A DNA stretch of 44,642 nt from Alphaproteobacteria bacterium (GCA_024227565.1 JAAEUE010000058.1:1-44642); one strand, 5' to 3'; shown: positions 18,001-27,160, counted from the first letter of the stretch. Program-made: numbers and translations. The notes: generated by a model from the letters alone, not told the origin.

Positions 18001-18194
18001 CCAGCGTGCAGCAGGTTTGCAACACGGTCTATGCCCGCCTTCAACGCCACATTGCCAGATATAACGCCGACGCCAATCATCCCTATTTGCCCCGTGTGTT
18101 GCCCAAGTATGAGGCCAGGGATATGGCCTATGACCACCTCAGCCGCTACCGGGAATGGTCGAGCTTCGCCGGCGAAGGTGAGGACAGCCTATGA
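15084..18194 (+). CDS. addB: Double-strand break repair protein AddB
   Basis: This is a subunit of the AddAB helicase-nuclease that resects double-strand breaks for RecA, the alphaproteobacterial counterpart of RecBCD. From ATG 15084 it has 1036 residues. The N-terminal inactive helicase-like region starts I-P-A-G-A-P-F-L-K-T-L and has V-P-T-R-R-A-A-R. The C-terminal PD-(D/E)XK nuclease shows G-R-A-D-R-I-D-I-L and L-I-D-Y-K-T-G (about residues 880-905). The frame stays open upstream to 14937 across the ridA promoter; 15084 gives the family start. The stop overlaps the addA start (ATGA), so the two subunits are translationally coupled. Confidence 0.95.
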   Translation: MTSGPSKIWSIPAGAPFLKTLARAVLAGGFPTPDLPAPGPAELSAYTILVPTRRAARELASAFLNVSDGAALLLPRIQPLGDVDEEELSLLPASIDGAAALEIPAAVSPLRRQLILARLLLNWAQANREVEFSAALLAHPSQAVEVATDLGRLVDQLETEEIDLDRLAHLVSENFAAYWLDVLKVLDVVRRQLPAELANRGMIGPALRRNHLLNAEATCLSALNPDTPYIAAGSTGSIPATANLLKAISQLPNGAVVLPGLDTALDEESWQKLDPQHPQFGLHELLEGLGADRTHVQLIGECSSASQARGHLLSETMRPSETTNLWQSTLPELQPDLTTALDDLTVVRARGRREEALCIALKMREAAETPGRTAALVTPDRNLGRRVSAHLKRWNLNVDDSAGIPLSRTVPGTFVDLILTGVESGFSALSVVALCAHRLARFGLARGAAARAVRKLELAVLRGVAPGSLGALPDAVEARRKDVGKKPHWFPHLARWDEGDWAAAAMAARMVPPPFEHLINITAAGQPMKLQVAAETIVQAAEAIAADETGNCSALWSSEAGEQLSQFFSSLLEAGEDGPLLAPADLRRVIMGLMAQPVVRPRYGTHPRLQILGLLEARMTDHDVVILGGLNEKTWPAQTQSDAWLNRPMRADLGLASPERRMGLSAHDFVQAACAAGPVYLTFSDKQEGAPAVPSRWLLRLTAILEALNGPDIEEAGRDLLASALGLDQVEHTAPAERPAPKPALELRPKRLSITEIETWLRDPYAIYARHILKLLPLEELGLAPGPRERGTLFHEIFEQFSTKWAGALPDDIAGELERIGRVCFVQWESYPDVAAFWWPRFLRVAEAAVDHERRLRENVRAVHVETSGKLTIPVSGASEFTLTGRADRIDILDDGTARLIDYKTGAPPGITEALTGKAPQLLLEAVMVAEGAFEGVPAAKASALLYLQLSGGETAIEPRLLDPGRAKPKIDASVQQVCNTVYARLQRHIARYNADANHPYLPRVLPKYEARDMAYDHLSRYREWSSFAGEGEDSL

Positions 18195-21100
18195 GCGCCG
18201 GCCGCCTTTCTGAAGCCAGCTACCAGCAGGCCCGTGCCTCGCGGCCCGACGCTTCGGCCTGGGTGTCGGCCAATGCAGGGTCGGGCAAAACCTACGTTTT
18301 GGTGAACCGCATTATCCGCCTGATGCTGGCCGGGGCGCCGCCTGAGCGGATATTGTGCCTCACCTTCACCCGGGCTGCCGCCGCCGAAATGGAAACACGC
18401 CTTTTCCGGCGCTTGTCTGCCTGGATTGTGCTGGATGACGGCCAATTGCGCGAGGCCATCGGCGCGCTGGGAGCAACGGATGATTGGGATGGAAACCTAA
18501 GCCTGGCGCGGCGCTTGTTCACCCGGGCACTGGAAACACCTGGAGGGCTGAAGATCCAGACCCTGCACGGCTTTTGCGAGAGCGTGCTGCAGCGTTTCCC
18601 GGTGGAGGCCGGTATCGCTCCAGGGTTTTCCATCATGGACGACCGAACCTCTGCAGAGCTTATGCGCGCAGCCCGCGAACATGTTTTGGGTTTGGCCGCG
18701 CAAAGCCACGCCGCATCGCCTGAGGCAAAGGCTCTGCAGCGCATCATCGTTCACACCCAGGCGGCCGGGTTTGACGATGTGCTCACAACCTTGCTGAACG
18801 AGCGCTCACAGCTGGTTGCCGGCTGGTCGCTGGAAGGGGCAGGGGACAACCTTCGTTCTGCATTGTATGGCGAGCTCGGTCTTGAAGGCGCTGAGGCGGC
18901 GGATGTGGTCATGGCGCAGGCCCTGGCGGGCGCCGACAGAGCAAGCGTATCGGAAGCAATCGATGCCTTTTCCGGCAGCGCCAGCAAGACGGACCAGGCG
19001 CGCGCGGTCACGCTTTCCAGTGCGATTGGAGCGGACAATTGGGCCGCCTACAGCTCGGTGTTTCTCACCGCCAAGGGCGAGGCGCGTTCGGAGAAAACCT
19101 TGGCCACCAAGGCCATCAAGGAGGGCCAGCCTGCGGTGTGGCAATGGATGCTGGACGAGCAGGCGCGGGTGGTTGCCGCCGACGACCGGCGTAAAGCGGC
19201 TCTCACCGCCGATGCGAGCAACGCGCTGTTCACGCTTGCCAGTGTCATTCTGCGGCGCTTTCAGAGCGAGAAGGAGCGGCGCGGTCAGCTGGATTATGAT
19301 GACCTGGTGATCTACACCCGCAACCTGCTCACGCGGCTGGATGCGGCCTGGGTCTTGTTCCGCCTGGATGGGGGCATTGATCATGTGCTGATTGACGAGG
19401 CGCAGGACACAAGCCCTGAGCAGTGGGATATTGTCAGCCAGCTCACAGCTGAGTTTTTCGCAGGCGCCGGTGCACGCGAAACCTTGCGCACCTTGTTTGC
19501 TGTGGGCGACCACAAGCAATCAATCTTCTCGTTCCAGGGCGCGGCGCCGGATGAATTCATTGCCCAAAAGGCGCAGCTTGAAGCCCGGGTGGCGGATGCA
19601 GGCCGGCCGTTTGAAGATGTGCGCGTGAACATCTCCTTCCGCTCCACCCAGACTGTGTTGGATGCGGTCGATCATGTGTTTCAGGATCCGCTGGCGCAAA
19701 AAGGCCTGGCTGACGACGAAATCCTGCATCAGGCCAACCGGCTTGGCCAGGCCGGCCAGGTTGAGCTTTGGCCGTTGTTTGAGAAGCCGGAAGAAGAAGA
19801 GCGCGATCCCTATGATCCGGTGGATGCGCCTGGCGTCGCCGACCCGCGCCTGCAGCTTGCGCGCCACATTGCCGATACGATCGGCAGCTGGATAGAACGC
19901 AAGGAAACCCTCACACCGCGCGGCCGCGCCGTTGTGCCGGGCGACATTCTCATTCTTGTGCGCAACCGCACCGTGCTCGCCGATGCCATTGTGCGCACCC
20001 TGAGAGATGCAGGAATTCCGGTTGCCGGCGCGGACCGGCTGAAGATCAACAGCAGTATTGCCGTAATGGACCTGGTGGCCCTGGCCCGCACGCTGCATAT
20101 GCCGCAGGACGACTATTCGCTGGCGTGCGTCCTCAAGAGCCCTTTGTTGGAGCACGACGAGGGCCGGGCGATCAACGATGATGATCTGCTGGCGCTTGCG
20201 CCAGGGCGCAAGGGCACGTTGGGCCAGGCGCTCGAGGCCGCTCGGGGGTTTGCGCGCGCTGCTGAGCAGCTGGCGTCGTGGCGCACACTTGCGCGCAGTT
20301 CTCGCCCGTTTGAGTTCTTCTCGCAAGTTTTGGAAGTGGGCGGCGCGCGGCGCCGCTTTGCAGAACGTCTGGGCGCAGAAGTGAACGATCCGCTGGATGA
20401 GCTGCTCAGTCTGGCTTCCGAATTTGAGCGCACTCATCCTCCGGTGCTGCACGGCTTTGTCACATGGCTCACCGATGCGGATGCTGAAATCAAGCGTGAC
20501 ATGGAACATGGCAAAAACGAAGTGCGGGTCATGACGGTGCACGGTGCCAAGGGACTTGAATCCAACATTGTGATCTTGCCCGACACCACGCGGGTGCCGG
20601 ATGCGCGCAAAGTGTCCAGTGTTTTGACGTTCGATAACGGCATGCCGGTTTGGCGCCTGTCTGCGGCCACCCAGCCTGGTGCTGTGTCTGCCCTTGTTCA
20701 GGCCGATGTTGACAAGCAACGCGAGGAAGAAAACCGCCTGCTCTATGTGGCCATGACCCGCGCCCGCGACCGGCTTTATGTGGGCGGCTCCAAAAGCCAG
20801 AACGAACTGGCGCCCAATTGCTGGTATGAACTGATCCGCCGCGCGCTGGAGCCCCACGCAAACGAGATTGGCGATGGACGCTGGCGACTTGAGGGCGAGC
20901 AAAGCGCCGATGCCGCGGACACCGAAGAAAGTGGAGCGCAGGCCGTGGCGCCGACCGAGCCGGAAGACTGGATGCTGCGCCCAGCGCCGGCCGAACCTCC
21001 TGAACCCAAACCATTGGCACCGTCGCGGCTTGATCTGGTTCGCTCCGATGAGGGGGCGATTGTTGAGCTGAAGGACCAGCCTGCCGCCTCGCCCATGGTT

Positions 21101-21634
21101 CAGCAGGCAGAAGATCGTTTTCTGCGGGGCCGCCTGATCCACCGGTTGTTGCAAACCCTTCCCGATCTGCCGGCCTCTGACCGCGAGGCGGCGGCAGCGC
21201 GGTTCATGGAAACACATGGTGAAGGTCTGGACGAACAGGCCCAAAGGTCGGTTATCGTGGAAGTGTTCGCACTGCTGCACGCGCCTGATCCGGCGGTTCA
21301 GACCATTTTTGCACCGTCCTCGCTTGCAGAGGTGCCCATTACCGCCAAGCTTGATGTGTTTGATGCAGAAGGCCGGCCTATCGTGATTTCCGGGCAGATC
21401 GACCGGCTGGCGGTGAGCGACACAGAGGTACTCATTGTGGACTTCAAGACAAATCGCCCGCCGCCTAAGAACGTTGACGATGTTGCTGAGCCCTATATTC
21501 GCCAACTTGCCGCCTATGCCATGGCGTTGCAGGCGATCTATCCCGGCCGCTCGGTGCGGGCTTGGTTGGTGTGGACATTCGATGGCGCCATCATGGAGGT
21601 GCCAGCCGAACGGCTAACAACTGCCTTCACATGA
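18191..21634 (+). CDS. addA: Double-strand break repair helicase AddA
   Basis: This is the UvrD-type helicase and second nuclease subunit of AddAB, 1147 residues. Walker A is A-N-A-G-S-G-K-T (27-34), motif Ia is L-T-F-T-R-A-A-A-A-E-M, and the Walker B motif is L-I-D-E-A-Q-D-T-S. Motif V/VI is seen in V-M-T-V-H-G-A-K-G-L-E and L-Y-V-A-M-T-R-A-R-D-R. The C-terminal nuclease has Q-I-D-R-L and V-D-F-K-T-N (about 1070-1085). It overlaps addB by 4 bp. Confidence 0.96.
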   Translation: MSAGRLSEASYQQARASRPDASAWVSANAGSGKTYVLVNRIIRLMLAGAPPERILCLTFTRAAAAEMETRLFRRLSAWIVLDDGQLREAIGALGATDDWDGNLSLARRLFTRALETPGGLKIQTLHGFCESVLQRFPVEAGIAPGFSIMDDRTSAELMRAAREHVLGLAAQSHAASPEAKALQRIIVHTQAAGFDDVLTTLLNERSQLVAGWSLEGAGDNLRSALYGELGLEGAEAADVVMAQALAGADRASVSEAIDAFSGSASKTDQARAVTLSSAIGADNWAAYSSVFLTAKGEARSEKTLATKAIKEGQPAVWQWMLDEQARVVAADDRRKAALTADASNALFTLASVILRRFQSEKERRGQLDYDDLVIYTRNLLTRLDAAWVLFRLDGGIDHVLIDEAQDTSPEQWDIVSQLTAEFFAGAGARETLRTLFAVGDHKQSIFSFQGAAPDEFIAQKAQLEARVADAGRPFEDVRVNISFRSTQTVLDAVDHVFQDPLAQKGLADDEILHQANRLGQAGQVELWPLFEKPEEEERDPYDPVDAPGVADPRLQLARHIADTIGSWIERKETLTPRGRAVVPGDILILVRNRTVLADAIVRTLRDAGIPVAGADRLKINSSIAVMDLVALARTLHMPQDDYSLACVLKSPLLEHDEGRAINDDDLLALAPGRKGTLGQALEAARGFARAAEQLASWRTLARSSRPFEFFSQVLEVGGARRRFAERLGAEVNDPLDELLSLASEFERTHPPVLHGFVTWLTDADAEIKRDMEHGKNEVRVMTVHGAKGLESNIVILPDTTRVPDARKVSSVLTFDNGMPVWRLSAATQPGAVSALVQADVDKQREEENRLLYVAMTRARDRLYVGGSKSQNELAPNCWYELIRRALEPHANEIGDGRWRLEGEQSADAADTEESGAQAVAPTEPEDWMLRPAPAEPPEPKPLAPSRLDLVRSDEGAIVELKDQPAASPMVQQAEDRFLRGRLIHRLLQTLPDLPASDREAAAARFMETHGEGLDEQAQRSVIVEVFALLHAPDPAVQTIFAPSSLAEVPITAKLDVFDAEGRPIVISGQIDRLAVSDTEVLIVDFKTNRPPPKNVDDVAEPYIRQLAAYAMALQAIYPGRSVRAWLVWTFDGAIMEVPAERLTTAFT

Positions 21635-21744
21635 TTGTGGGTGTTTGGCCCACCACCTTGACCCGGCGGGTCCGGCTACCTACGTTGGCTCAAGAGGCAA
21701 TGGCCAGCGCGATTCGCCCGGCCCATTTACGCAAAGGATTTTCG

Positions 21745-22068
21745 ATGTCGAATACCATCCAAGTCACCGATGCTGACTTTGAGGCCACCGTGCTCAACTC
21801 AGATCGTCCCGTTGTGGTAGATTTCTGGGCCGAATGGTGTGGCCCGTGCAAGCAAATCGGCCCCGCGCTTGAAGAGCTTGCGTCCGATCTTGACGGCAAA
21901 GTGACCATCGTAAAAATCAATATCGATGATAATCCCAATGTGCCCGTAAAGTATGGTATAAGGTCCATACCAACGCTGATGATGTTCAAGGGCGGCGAAG
22001 TCGCCTCCACTCAAATCGGCGCCACTTCTAAAGGTAAGCTGGCTGAGTGGATTGAATCTGGCGTCTAA
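21745..22068 (+). CDS. trxA: Thioredoxin
   Basis: This is a cytoplasmic disulfide reductase of 107 residues, the normal length. The active site is W-A-E-W-C-G-P-C-K (Cys32 and Cys35), followed by the usual V-K-I-N-I-D and the cis-proline in S-I-P-T-L. The start at 21745 follows AAAGGA by 6 bases; the frame open to 21562 inside addA is not used. It lies 110 bp after addA in the same direction, a common arrangement in rhizobia. Confidence 0.96.
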   Translation: MSNTIQVTDADFEATVLNSDRPVVVDFWAEWCGPCKQIGPALEELASDLDGKVTIVKINIDDNPNVPVKYGIRSIPTLMMFKGGEVASTQIGATSKGKLAEWIESGV

Positions 22069-22093
22069 GACGCTGGTTTGCCCGTCGCGATTG

Positions 22094-22122
22094 CGGCCGC
22101 CCTTCGGGGCGGCCGTGTCCTT
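22094..22122 (+). terminator. Hairpin terminator after trxA
   Basis: A 9-bp stem, CGGCCGCCC / GGGCGGCCG, closes on a TTCG tetraloop and lies 25 bp after the trxA stop. Only a short T-run follows (22121-22124). It sits between the convergent trxA and VOC genes and probably ends trxA transcripts. Confidence 0.65.
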
Positions 22123-22143
22123 TTGGGGCTTGGGTCTTGTAGG

Positions 22144-22533
22144 CTACAGTCCGGCCGCATCTGCCTCTTCAGATGTGAAATCAATGTGGATGTGATTGCC
22201 GTCGCAATCGAACACGTTGATCTGCAGGATGTTAATGCCCGGCACGCGCACAGCCCTATATTCGATTCCCGACGCGTCCAGCTTGTCAATGAACGTCTGC
22301 AGCCCGGTGGCCGACATGGCAAAGTGCTCAATGCCCGGTTCCACCGATTGCGGCGCGCTTTCAACGCCCACCAGGTGAACGGCGGCCTGATCGCCGGCAT
22401 AGAGCCATGCCCCTGGAAACGGAAAGGGCGGCCGCTTGCCGTTTTCCATACCCAGCACACCGCAGTACCAAGCCACCATGTTTTCAAGATTTGCGGTGCG
22501 GATATTTACGTGATCAAGCTTGTTCAGCTGCAT
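22144..22533 (-). CDS. VOC-superfamily (glyoxalase/dioxygenase-like) protein
   Basis: A single vicinal-oxygen-chelate domain of 129 residues. It starts L-N-K-L-D-H-V-N-I-R-T, with the first metal-ligand histidine in D-H-V. An H-L-V-G-V-E and an H-F-A-M-S-A segment lie in the middle, and D-C-D-G-N-H-I-H-I-D-F at the end. These are typical metal-binding positions (His and Glu/Asp). The substrate cannot be told from the sequence; lactoylglutathione lyase, fosfomycin resistance and ring-cleavage dioxygenase families share the fold. It is not co-directional with any neighbour on its 3' side; the beta-barrel gene lies 79 bp upstream. Confidence 0.85.
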   Translation of the reverse strand: MQLNKLDHVNIRTANLENMVAWYCGVLGMENGKRPPFPFPGAWLYAGDQAAVHLVGVESAPQSVEPGIEHFAMSATGLQTFIDKLDASGIEYRAVRVPGINILQINVFDCDGNHIHIDFTSEEADAAGL

Positions 22534-22612
22534 TGCAACCCTCCAGGACGCCTAGCGGTGGTCTTGGAGGAAGACTAGCTGATCAATCCGGCTCTGTCAG
22601 GAGGGGCGAGGG

Positions 22613-24187
22613 CTACAGCCGGAACCGAACACCCGCGGTGATCTGATTTTCGGTATATTCCTGGCTCGGAATTGTGCTTTCCACCGCATTGAACTGGTAG
22701 TTGGCCACAAGCTCAATATGGCGGCCAATGGCATACGCCAGGCCCAGATCCACCTGGTAGGTTTCATCCAGGCGGCGAATGCCCAGATAATCGGCAAACG
22801 ATATGCTGGCCCCGCCGGTCGCCGTCAGGTTCCGCCGCAGGCGGTGGCTCACATTCGCGTTGACGTTGATGTTCTGGATGGCGGATGCGCCGGCCGTTGT
22901 GGTCTCATCGAGACTGCCGGTGGCGCCGAAGGTGAAGGTTGTGAGGGGCGTTGGGCTCCAGGTCAGCGATGATGTTCCCACAAACCCGTCTGCCGTGCTT
23001 AAGGTGCTGTCTTCAAAGTCGCGGACCCCATAGCCCAGGTCAACATTGCCGGAAAGCACCGGGCCGAAGTTCAAATCGGCGCCGGCTCTGATCTCATAAC
23101 CATCCGAATCACGTTCAAGCCCGCTGCGGTCGAGGCGATCATCGTGCACACGGCGGGAATAGCCCGCCGCAATGTAGGGCTGAACGGCCTGTGAGATCGC
23201 GTATCCCACGCGCAGCTCAACGGAGGGCTCCACATAGTCCTGGTCGGAATTGTTTTGGGTGCCGCCGCCCACGAGATCTTCGTCGCCGAACATGAACCTT
23301 TCCACGCCGAACCGGAGAGAGGGGAGAAACCGGGCGTTTTGCCGCCGGAAGGTGACGTCTGCCCCAATCTCATGGTCGATGCTTGTGCCTGTGGTGGCGC
23401 CGGAATTGTCGCCGTCGCTGCTGTCTTGGGACAGGATGTAGCGGCCGGCATAGTCAATGACGAAGGAGCGCAGCACATCAATGCGCGCTTCACTGTTCAC
23501 CGAAAGCTCGTTTCTGTTCTCGTCCGTGTCGCCTGGAAAGATCGTATGCTCGCTGGCCACCGTTAGTGATGCGTTGTGACGTGCCCAATTGCTTTGGGCG
23601 TTAAGAGAGGGGCGCAGAACGACACCGAAGGCAGAGCGCTCGCCGGTTGCATCCTGGCCCACATTGTCTGTGAACAGCGAAGAGATCTCCAAACTTGGAA
23701 AATAGGTGAAGCTGCCGTTGCGCAAGCCCAACGGGGCATAGGGGTCAGTTGGGTTTTCCACCGGGTCGGGATCCGGCTCAATGGACCCGGTCGTCTGCGG
23801 GTCCAGTGTGCCCAGATCGAACGGTTCTTCAGGAATGGCCCGGGGAATGCCACCCACGCCGGGGATCTCCGCATCCGGAATGCCGCGCAGTGCGTTTCGG
23901 TCTGCCCGCCGTCGCCGTTGCTGAACCAGTTGAGCGTCCTGCGGTTCCCGGTTCCGGGGGACGAATTCGTCCGCCGGATCGTCAAGAACCGACCGGCTGC
24001 CGCGCAGGCCAGGAAGCGTGCCGTTGGAATCCAAGCTGGAGGTGCTGTCATACCTGTCGGTGTTGTTTGCCTGCCCAGGGGGCAAGTCGCTGATGCTGCC
24101 GGCTTGCTGCCCCAAGGCGCTGCCGGCCGCGGCCTGGCAAAGCAGGCCGGCCAAGATGTACGCGGGAAGTTGCGAATGCCGTGTCAT
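22613..24187 (-). CDS. Outer-membrane beta-barrel protein (BBP2-like)
   Basis: A 524-residue exported protein. A signal peptide (about 1-26, with L-A-G-L-L-C-Q-A-A-A-G-S-A-L-G-Q) is followed by a low-complexity, Pro/Asp/Arg-rich segment of about 125 residues. A beta-barrel region then starts at P-Y-A-P-L-G-L-R-N-G-S-F-T-Y-F-P-S-L, a pattern typical of putative beta-barrel porin 2 (Pfam BBP2). Alternating strands run to the C-terminus A-G-V-R-F-R-L. Such proteins often sit by polysaccharide-export genes. Here the divergent neighbour is kdsD, an LPS-sugar gene, which fits an envelope role but does not prove one. The transported compound is unknown. Confidence 0.8.
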   Translation of the reverse strand: MTRHSQLPAYILAGLLCQAAAGSALGQQAGSISDLPPGQANNTDRYDSTSSLDSNGTLPGLRGSRSVLDDPADEFVPRNREPQDAQLVQQRRRRADRNALRGIPDAEIPGVGGIPRAIPEEPFDLGTLDPQTTGSIEPDPDPVENPTDPYAPLGLRNGSFTYFPSLEISSLFTDNVGQDATGERSAFGVVLRPSLNAQSNWARHNASLTVASEHTIFPGDTDENRNELSVNSEARIDVLRSFVIDYAGRYILSQDSSDGDNSGATTGTSIDHEIGADVTFRRQNARFLPSLRFGVERFMFGDEDLVGGGTQNNSDQDYVEPSVELRVGYAISQAVQPYIAAGYSRRVHDDRLDRSGLERDSDGYEIRAGADLNFGPVLSGNVDLGYGVRDFEDSTLSTADGFVGTSSLTWSPTPLTTFTFGATGSLDETTTAGASAIQNINVNANVSHRLRRNLTATGGASISFADYLGIRRLDETYQVDLGLAYAIGRHIELVANYQFNAVESTIPSQEYTENQITAGVRFRL

Positions 24188-24382
24188 CTTGTTAATTTGC
24201 TGTCCTTAAGAGCTAAGCTGAGCCACCTACCACGCCGCAAAAGGACCAAATTTGGGGCACAGGAACTGGCTTAGGAAAACCTAAAAGATTTATGGTTAAC
24301 AGCAGGTAACGCATTGCCTTAAAAGGGCACAATTTTCAGCATTCAAAACCTTTGTGCAAAATGTGGAGAGGGGCATAGTTTT

Positions 24383-25381
24383 ATGAGTGACACCGCCGAG
24401 CACTCGCAAATCGCAGCAGACAACCGGATTGCATCGGCCCGCAGGACCTTGCAGGTTGAAGCTGATGGGTTGAAACATCTGTCTGCTTCCTTCGATGGCC
24501 TGCTTGGGGCTGCTTTCATCAAAGCGATTGAAGCTATCGAAAACGCAAGCGGACGGGTGATCGTTTGCGGCGTGGGCAAGAGCGGCCATATTGCAAGGAA
24601 AATTGCCTCTACCTTCTCCTCAACGGGCACTGCTGCCTATTACGTACATCCCACCGAGGCCAGCCATGGCGATCTCGGAATGATCGCACCGGATGATGTG
24701 TTGCTGACCATCTCCAATTCCGGCGAAACCGCAGAACTCAGGGATATTCTGTCCTATTCGCGGCGTTTTGCCGTTCCACTCATCGCTCTCACCAGCAAAC
24801 GAGACAGCGCCCTGGGCGCTGCGGCGGACATCGTGCTTGAGTTGCCGCGCCATGCGGAAGCCTGTCCCAATGGCCTGGCGCCCACGACCTCAACAACACT
24901 GCAGCTTGCATTGGGCGATGCGCTGGCCATTGCACTGTTGGAGAACAAGGGATTTTCCCCGAACGATTTCAAAGTGCTGCACCCTGGCGGGCGGCTCGGC
25001 GCCTCATTGTCTTATGTGCGTGACGTGATGCACGGCATGACAGAATTGCCATTGGTTAAGCCGGAAACGGTGATGAGCGATACCCTGGTGATCATGACCT
25101 CCAAGCGCTTTGGCTGTGCAGGCGTCATCGATGGCGATGGAAACCTGGTTGGCGTGATCACAGATGGTGACTTGCGGCGGCACATGAAGAACGATCTTTT
25201 GGGCAACAATGCCGGCACGGTGATGACGCGGGATCCGGTTGTGTCCAGCCCGGACGACCTGGCTTCAGCGGTGCTTGAAATGCTGAACAGCCGCAAAATC
25301 ACCAGTTTGTTCGTGACCGAGCAAGGCAAACCCGTTGGAATTGTTCACATTCACGATATTCTGCGGCTTGGCGTTCAGTAA
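24383..25381 (+). CDS. kdsD: D-arabinose 5-phosphate isomerase (KpsF/GutQ/KdsD family)
   Basis: It interconverts ribulose 5-phosphate and arabinose 5-phosphate, the first step to Kdo of lipopolysaccharide. The protein has 332 residues. The SIS domain (about 40-180) carries G-V-G-K-S-G-H-I-A-R-K and S-N-S-G-E-T-A-E-L. Two CBS repeats follow (about 208-330), with G-V-I-T-D-G-D-L-R-R and G-I-V-H-I-H-D-I-L. E-A-S-H-G-D-L-G-M holds the family active-site His. It diverges from the beta-barrel gene over a 195-bp region. Confidence 0.94.
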   Translation: MSDTAEHSQIAADNRIASARRTLQVEADGLKHLSASFDGLLGAAFIKAIEAIENASGRVIVCGVGKSGHIARKIASTFSSTGTAAYYVHPTEASHGDLGMIAPDDVLLTISNSGETAELRDILSYSRRFAVPLIALTSKRDSALGAAADIVLELPRHAEACPNGLAPTTSTTLQLALGDALAIALLENKGFSPNDFKVLHPGGRLGASLSYVRDVMHGMTELPLVKPETVMSDTLVIMTSKRFGCAGVIDGDGNLVGVITDGDLRRHMKNDLLGNNAGTVMTRDPVVSSPDDLASAVLEMLNSRKITSLFVTEQGKPVGIVHIHDILRLGVQ

Positions 25382-25385
25382 ACAC

Positions 25386-25853
25386 TTAGGCCGGAGCGTT
25401 GGACTGATCAGCTTCCAGCTCTACGTTCAGGGTGGCCCCGTCGGCGGAAACCACCTTAACCCAGGTGCCTGCCGGCGCGTCTGGACCGCGCACTTCCCAG
25501 TTTGAATCGTGAATGCGCACCTTGCCGCGGCGGTTCGATATGGCAGTTTCCAGCGGATAGGACTTGCCCACGTAGCTCTGTACCCTTTGGTTGAGGTTTG
25601 GCATATCGGTTCCCGTGGCGGGTCGCGCGAAGAACTTCCGCGAAACTACAAGGCTCACCACCGCCAACACGGCAAACGTTACGCCTTGAAGCTGCCATGC
25701 CATGGGGATCACGAGAACAACCAGCCCGGTGGCAACTGCCGCAAAGCCGAACCACAGAAAGAAGAAGGCAGGCACCAGCAGTTCGAGCACGAACATGACG
25801 CCCGCCAAAATCCACCAGAACCAGTCGCCATATGATGCAAAGATCTCAGCCAT
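25386..25853 (-). CDS. NfeD-family membrane protein
   Basis: A 155-residue inner-membrane protein. Two or three hydrophobic helices occupy residues about 10-70, then a soluble beta-rich OB-fold domain starts around R-V-Q-S-Y-V-G-K and includes G-K-V-R-I-H-D-S-N-W-E-V-R-G. This is the short NfeD (YbbK-type) form, which works with an SPFH protein at membrane microdomains. The SPFH gene lies 34 bp upstream in the same direction, so the two form an operon. It converges with kdsD, leaving only 4 bp between their stops. Confidence 0.92.
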   Translation of the reverse strand: MAEIFASYGDWFWWILAGVMFVLELLVPAFFFLWFGFAAVATGLVVLVIPMAWQLQGVTFAVLAVVSLVVSRKFFARPATGTDMPNLNQRVQSYVGKSYPLETAISNRRGKVRIHDSNWEVRGPDAPAGTWVKVVSADGATLNVELEADQSNAPA

Positions 25854-25887
25854 GGGATGCCTTCCCTCCTAAAAGTTTTGCCTGCCA

Positions 25888-26868
25888 CTAAGCGTTGGTG
25901 TTTGGAACACGTCCGCTGCGTTTGGGCTTGGCGGCACCGTTGCCGCTGCCGCCATCATTGAAGGCCTCCCGGGCGATTTCGGTAATGCCGGCCAAGGAAC
26001 CAATAATGCCTGACGCTTCAACTGGCAGCATCAACACTTTCTGATTGGGTGCGCTGGCCAATTTTTCCAGAGCCCCAACATAATTGTTCGCCACAAAGTA
26101 GTTGATTGCCTGAACGTCGCCCTTGGCGATGGCCTCAGACACCATACTCGTGGCGGCAGCTTCGGCTTGCGCCGAGCGTTCGCGGGCCTCGGCCTCGCGG
26201 AAGGCGGCCTCTTTCTTGCCCTCTGCCTGTAGCACTGCGGCTTGCTTTTCGCCTTCGGCCTTCAAGATGGCCGATTGGCGGGAGCCTTCGGCTTCCAAGA
26301 TCTGCGCGCGTTTTTCGCGTTCCGCCTTCATTTGGCGTGCCATGGCATCAACCAGATCGCGCGGCGGGGCAATGTCCTTAATCTCAATGCGTGTGACCTT
26401 GATTCCCCACGGCTGGGTGGCATGGTCAACAACCGACAAAAGCCGGGCATTGATCTCATCGCGCTGAGACAGAAGCTGATCAAGGTCCATGGAACCCATG
26501 ACTGTACGCACGTTGGTCATGGTCAGGTTCAAAACTGCATTGTGCAGATTGTTCACCTCGTAAGTTGCCTGAGCAGCATCGAGCACCTGATAGAAGGCAA
26601 CGCCGTCCACGGTCACCATGGCGTTGTCCTTGGTGATCACTTCCTGGCTCGGCACTTCCAGTAATTGCTCCATCATGTTCATCTTTGAGCCGATGCTGTC
26701 TATGAAGGGGATCAGGATATGCAGACCCGGAGCCAGGGTCTTGGTGTATTTGCCGAGCCGCTCTACGGTCCAGTTGTAACCTTGGCCGACGATGCGTACT
26801 GCCCGCACGACAACGATAACGACCAGCAAAACAAGAATCAGGATGACAATACTACCGGCTTCAAACAT
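25888..26868 (-). CDS. SPFH/Band-7 protein (QmcA/stomatin-like)
   Basis: A 326-residue membrane-anchored scaffold protein. The N-terminal helix (about 5-28, very rich in Val, Ile and Leu) is followed by a Band-7 domain with V-E-R-L-G-K-Y, the segment P-G-L-H-I-L-I-P-F-I-D, and D-I-A-P-P-R-D. A long Ala/Glu/Lys coiled coil with repeated A-E-G-x-K then follows. A strong GGAGG lies 8 bases before ATG 26868, so the longer open frame to 26928 is not used. It is paired with the NfeD gene downstream; such pairs affect membrane protease quality control and fluidity. Confidence 0.94.
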   Translation of the reverse strand: MFEAGSIVILILVLLVVIVVVRAVRIVGQGYNWTVERLGKYTKTLAPGLHILIPFIDSIGSKMNMMEQLLEVPSQEVITKDNAMVTVDGVAFYQVLDAAQATYEVNNLHNAVLNLTMTNVRTVMGSMDLDQLLSQRDEINARLLSVVDHATQPWGIKVTRIEIKDIAPPRDLVDAMARQMKAEREKRAQILEAEGSRQSAILKAEGEKQAAVLQAEGKKEAAFREAEARERSAQAEAAATSMVSEAIAKGDVQAINYFVANNYVGALEKLASAPNQKVLMLPVEASGIIGSLAGITEIAREAFNDGGSGNGAAKPKRSGRVPNTNA

Positions 26869-27160
26869 ATCAGGACCTCCTTTGAGGGGCGCCGATGATG
26901 ATCCGGCAGCACCTTGGTTCCAGCACACGTTGCAGAGAGGGAGATTTAGCGCGAATCAACCTGATTCGGCGCAATTACAGCCAGCCTTTGCACGCAAGTG
27001 TCCCTAAACCGCGAACCCCAATATTAGGCCGCAAGTGATCACCTGCACTGTGCTCTTTTTGTGTACACTTGATATGGTACGTATACGGCCTACGCGCAAG
27101 ATGAGCCTGGTGTGCGGTCGTGAAACAGTCTTAATCCATTCATAAAAATGGAGTTGAGAG

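Noticed and set aside
19520..21505. 661-codon open frame on the minus strand opposite addA
   Set aside because: Shadow of a G+C-rich gene: His/Arg/Gln-rich composition, no domain, and the plus frame is a clear AddA.
24292..24299. CtrA half-site (TTAACCAT on the minus strand) between the beta-barrel gene and kdsD
   Set aside because: Only one half-site matches; the second TTAA at the expected 7-base spacing is absent.
27060..27090. Operator-like GTGTACAC and GGTACGTATAC before the FAD oxidoreductase
   Set aside because: Short palindromes with no adjacent regulator gene and no match to a known site; too weak to annotate.
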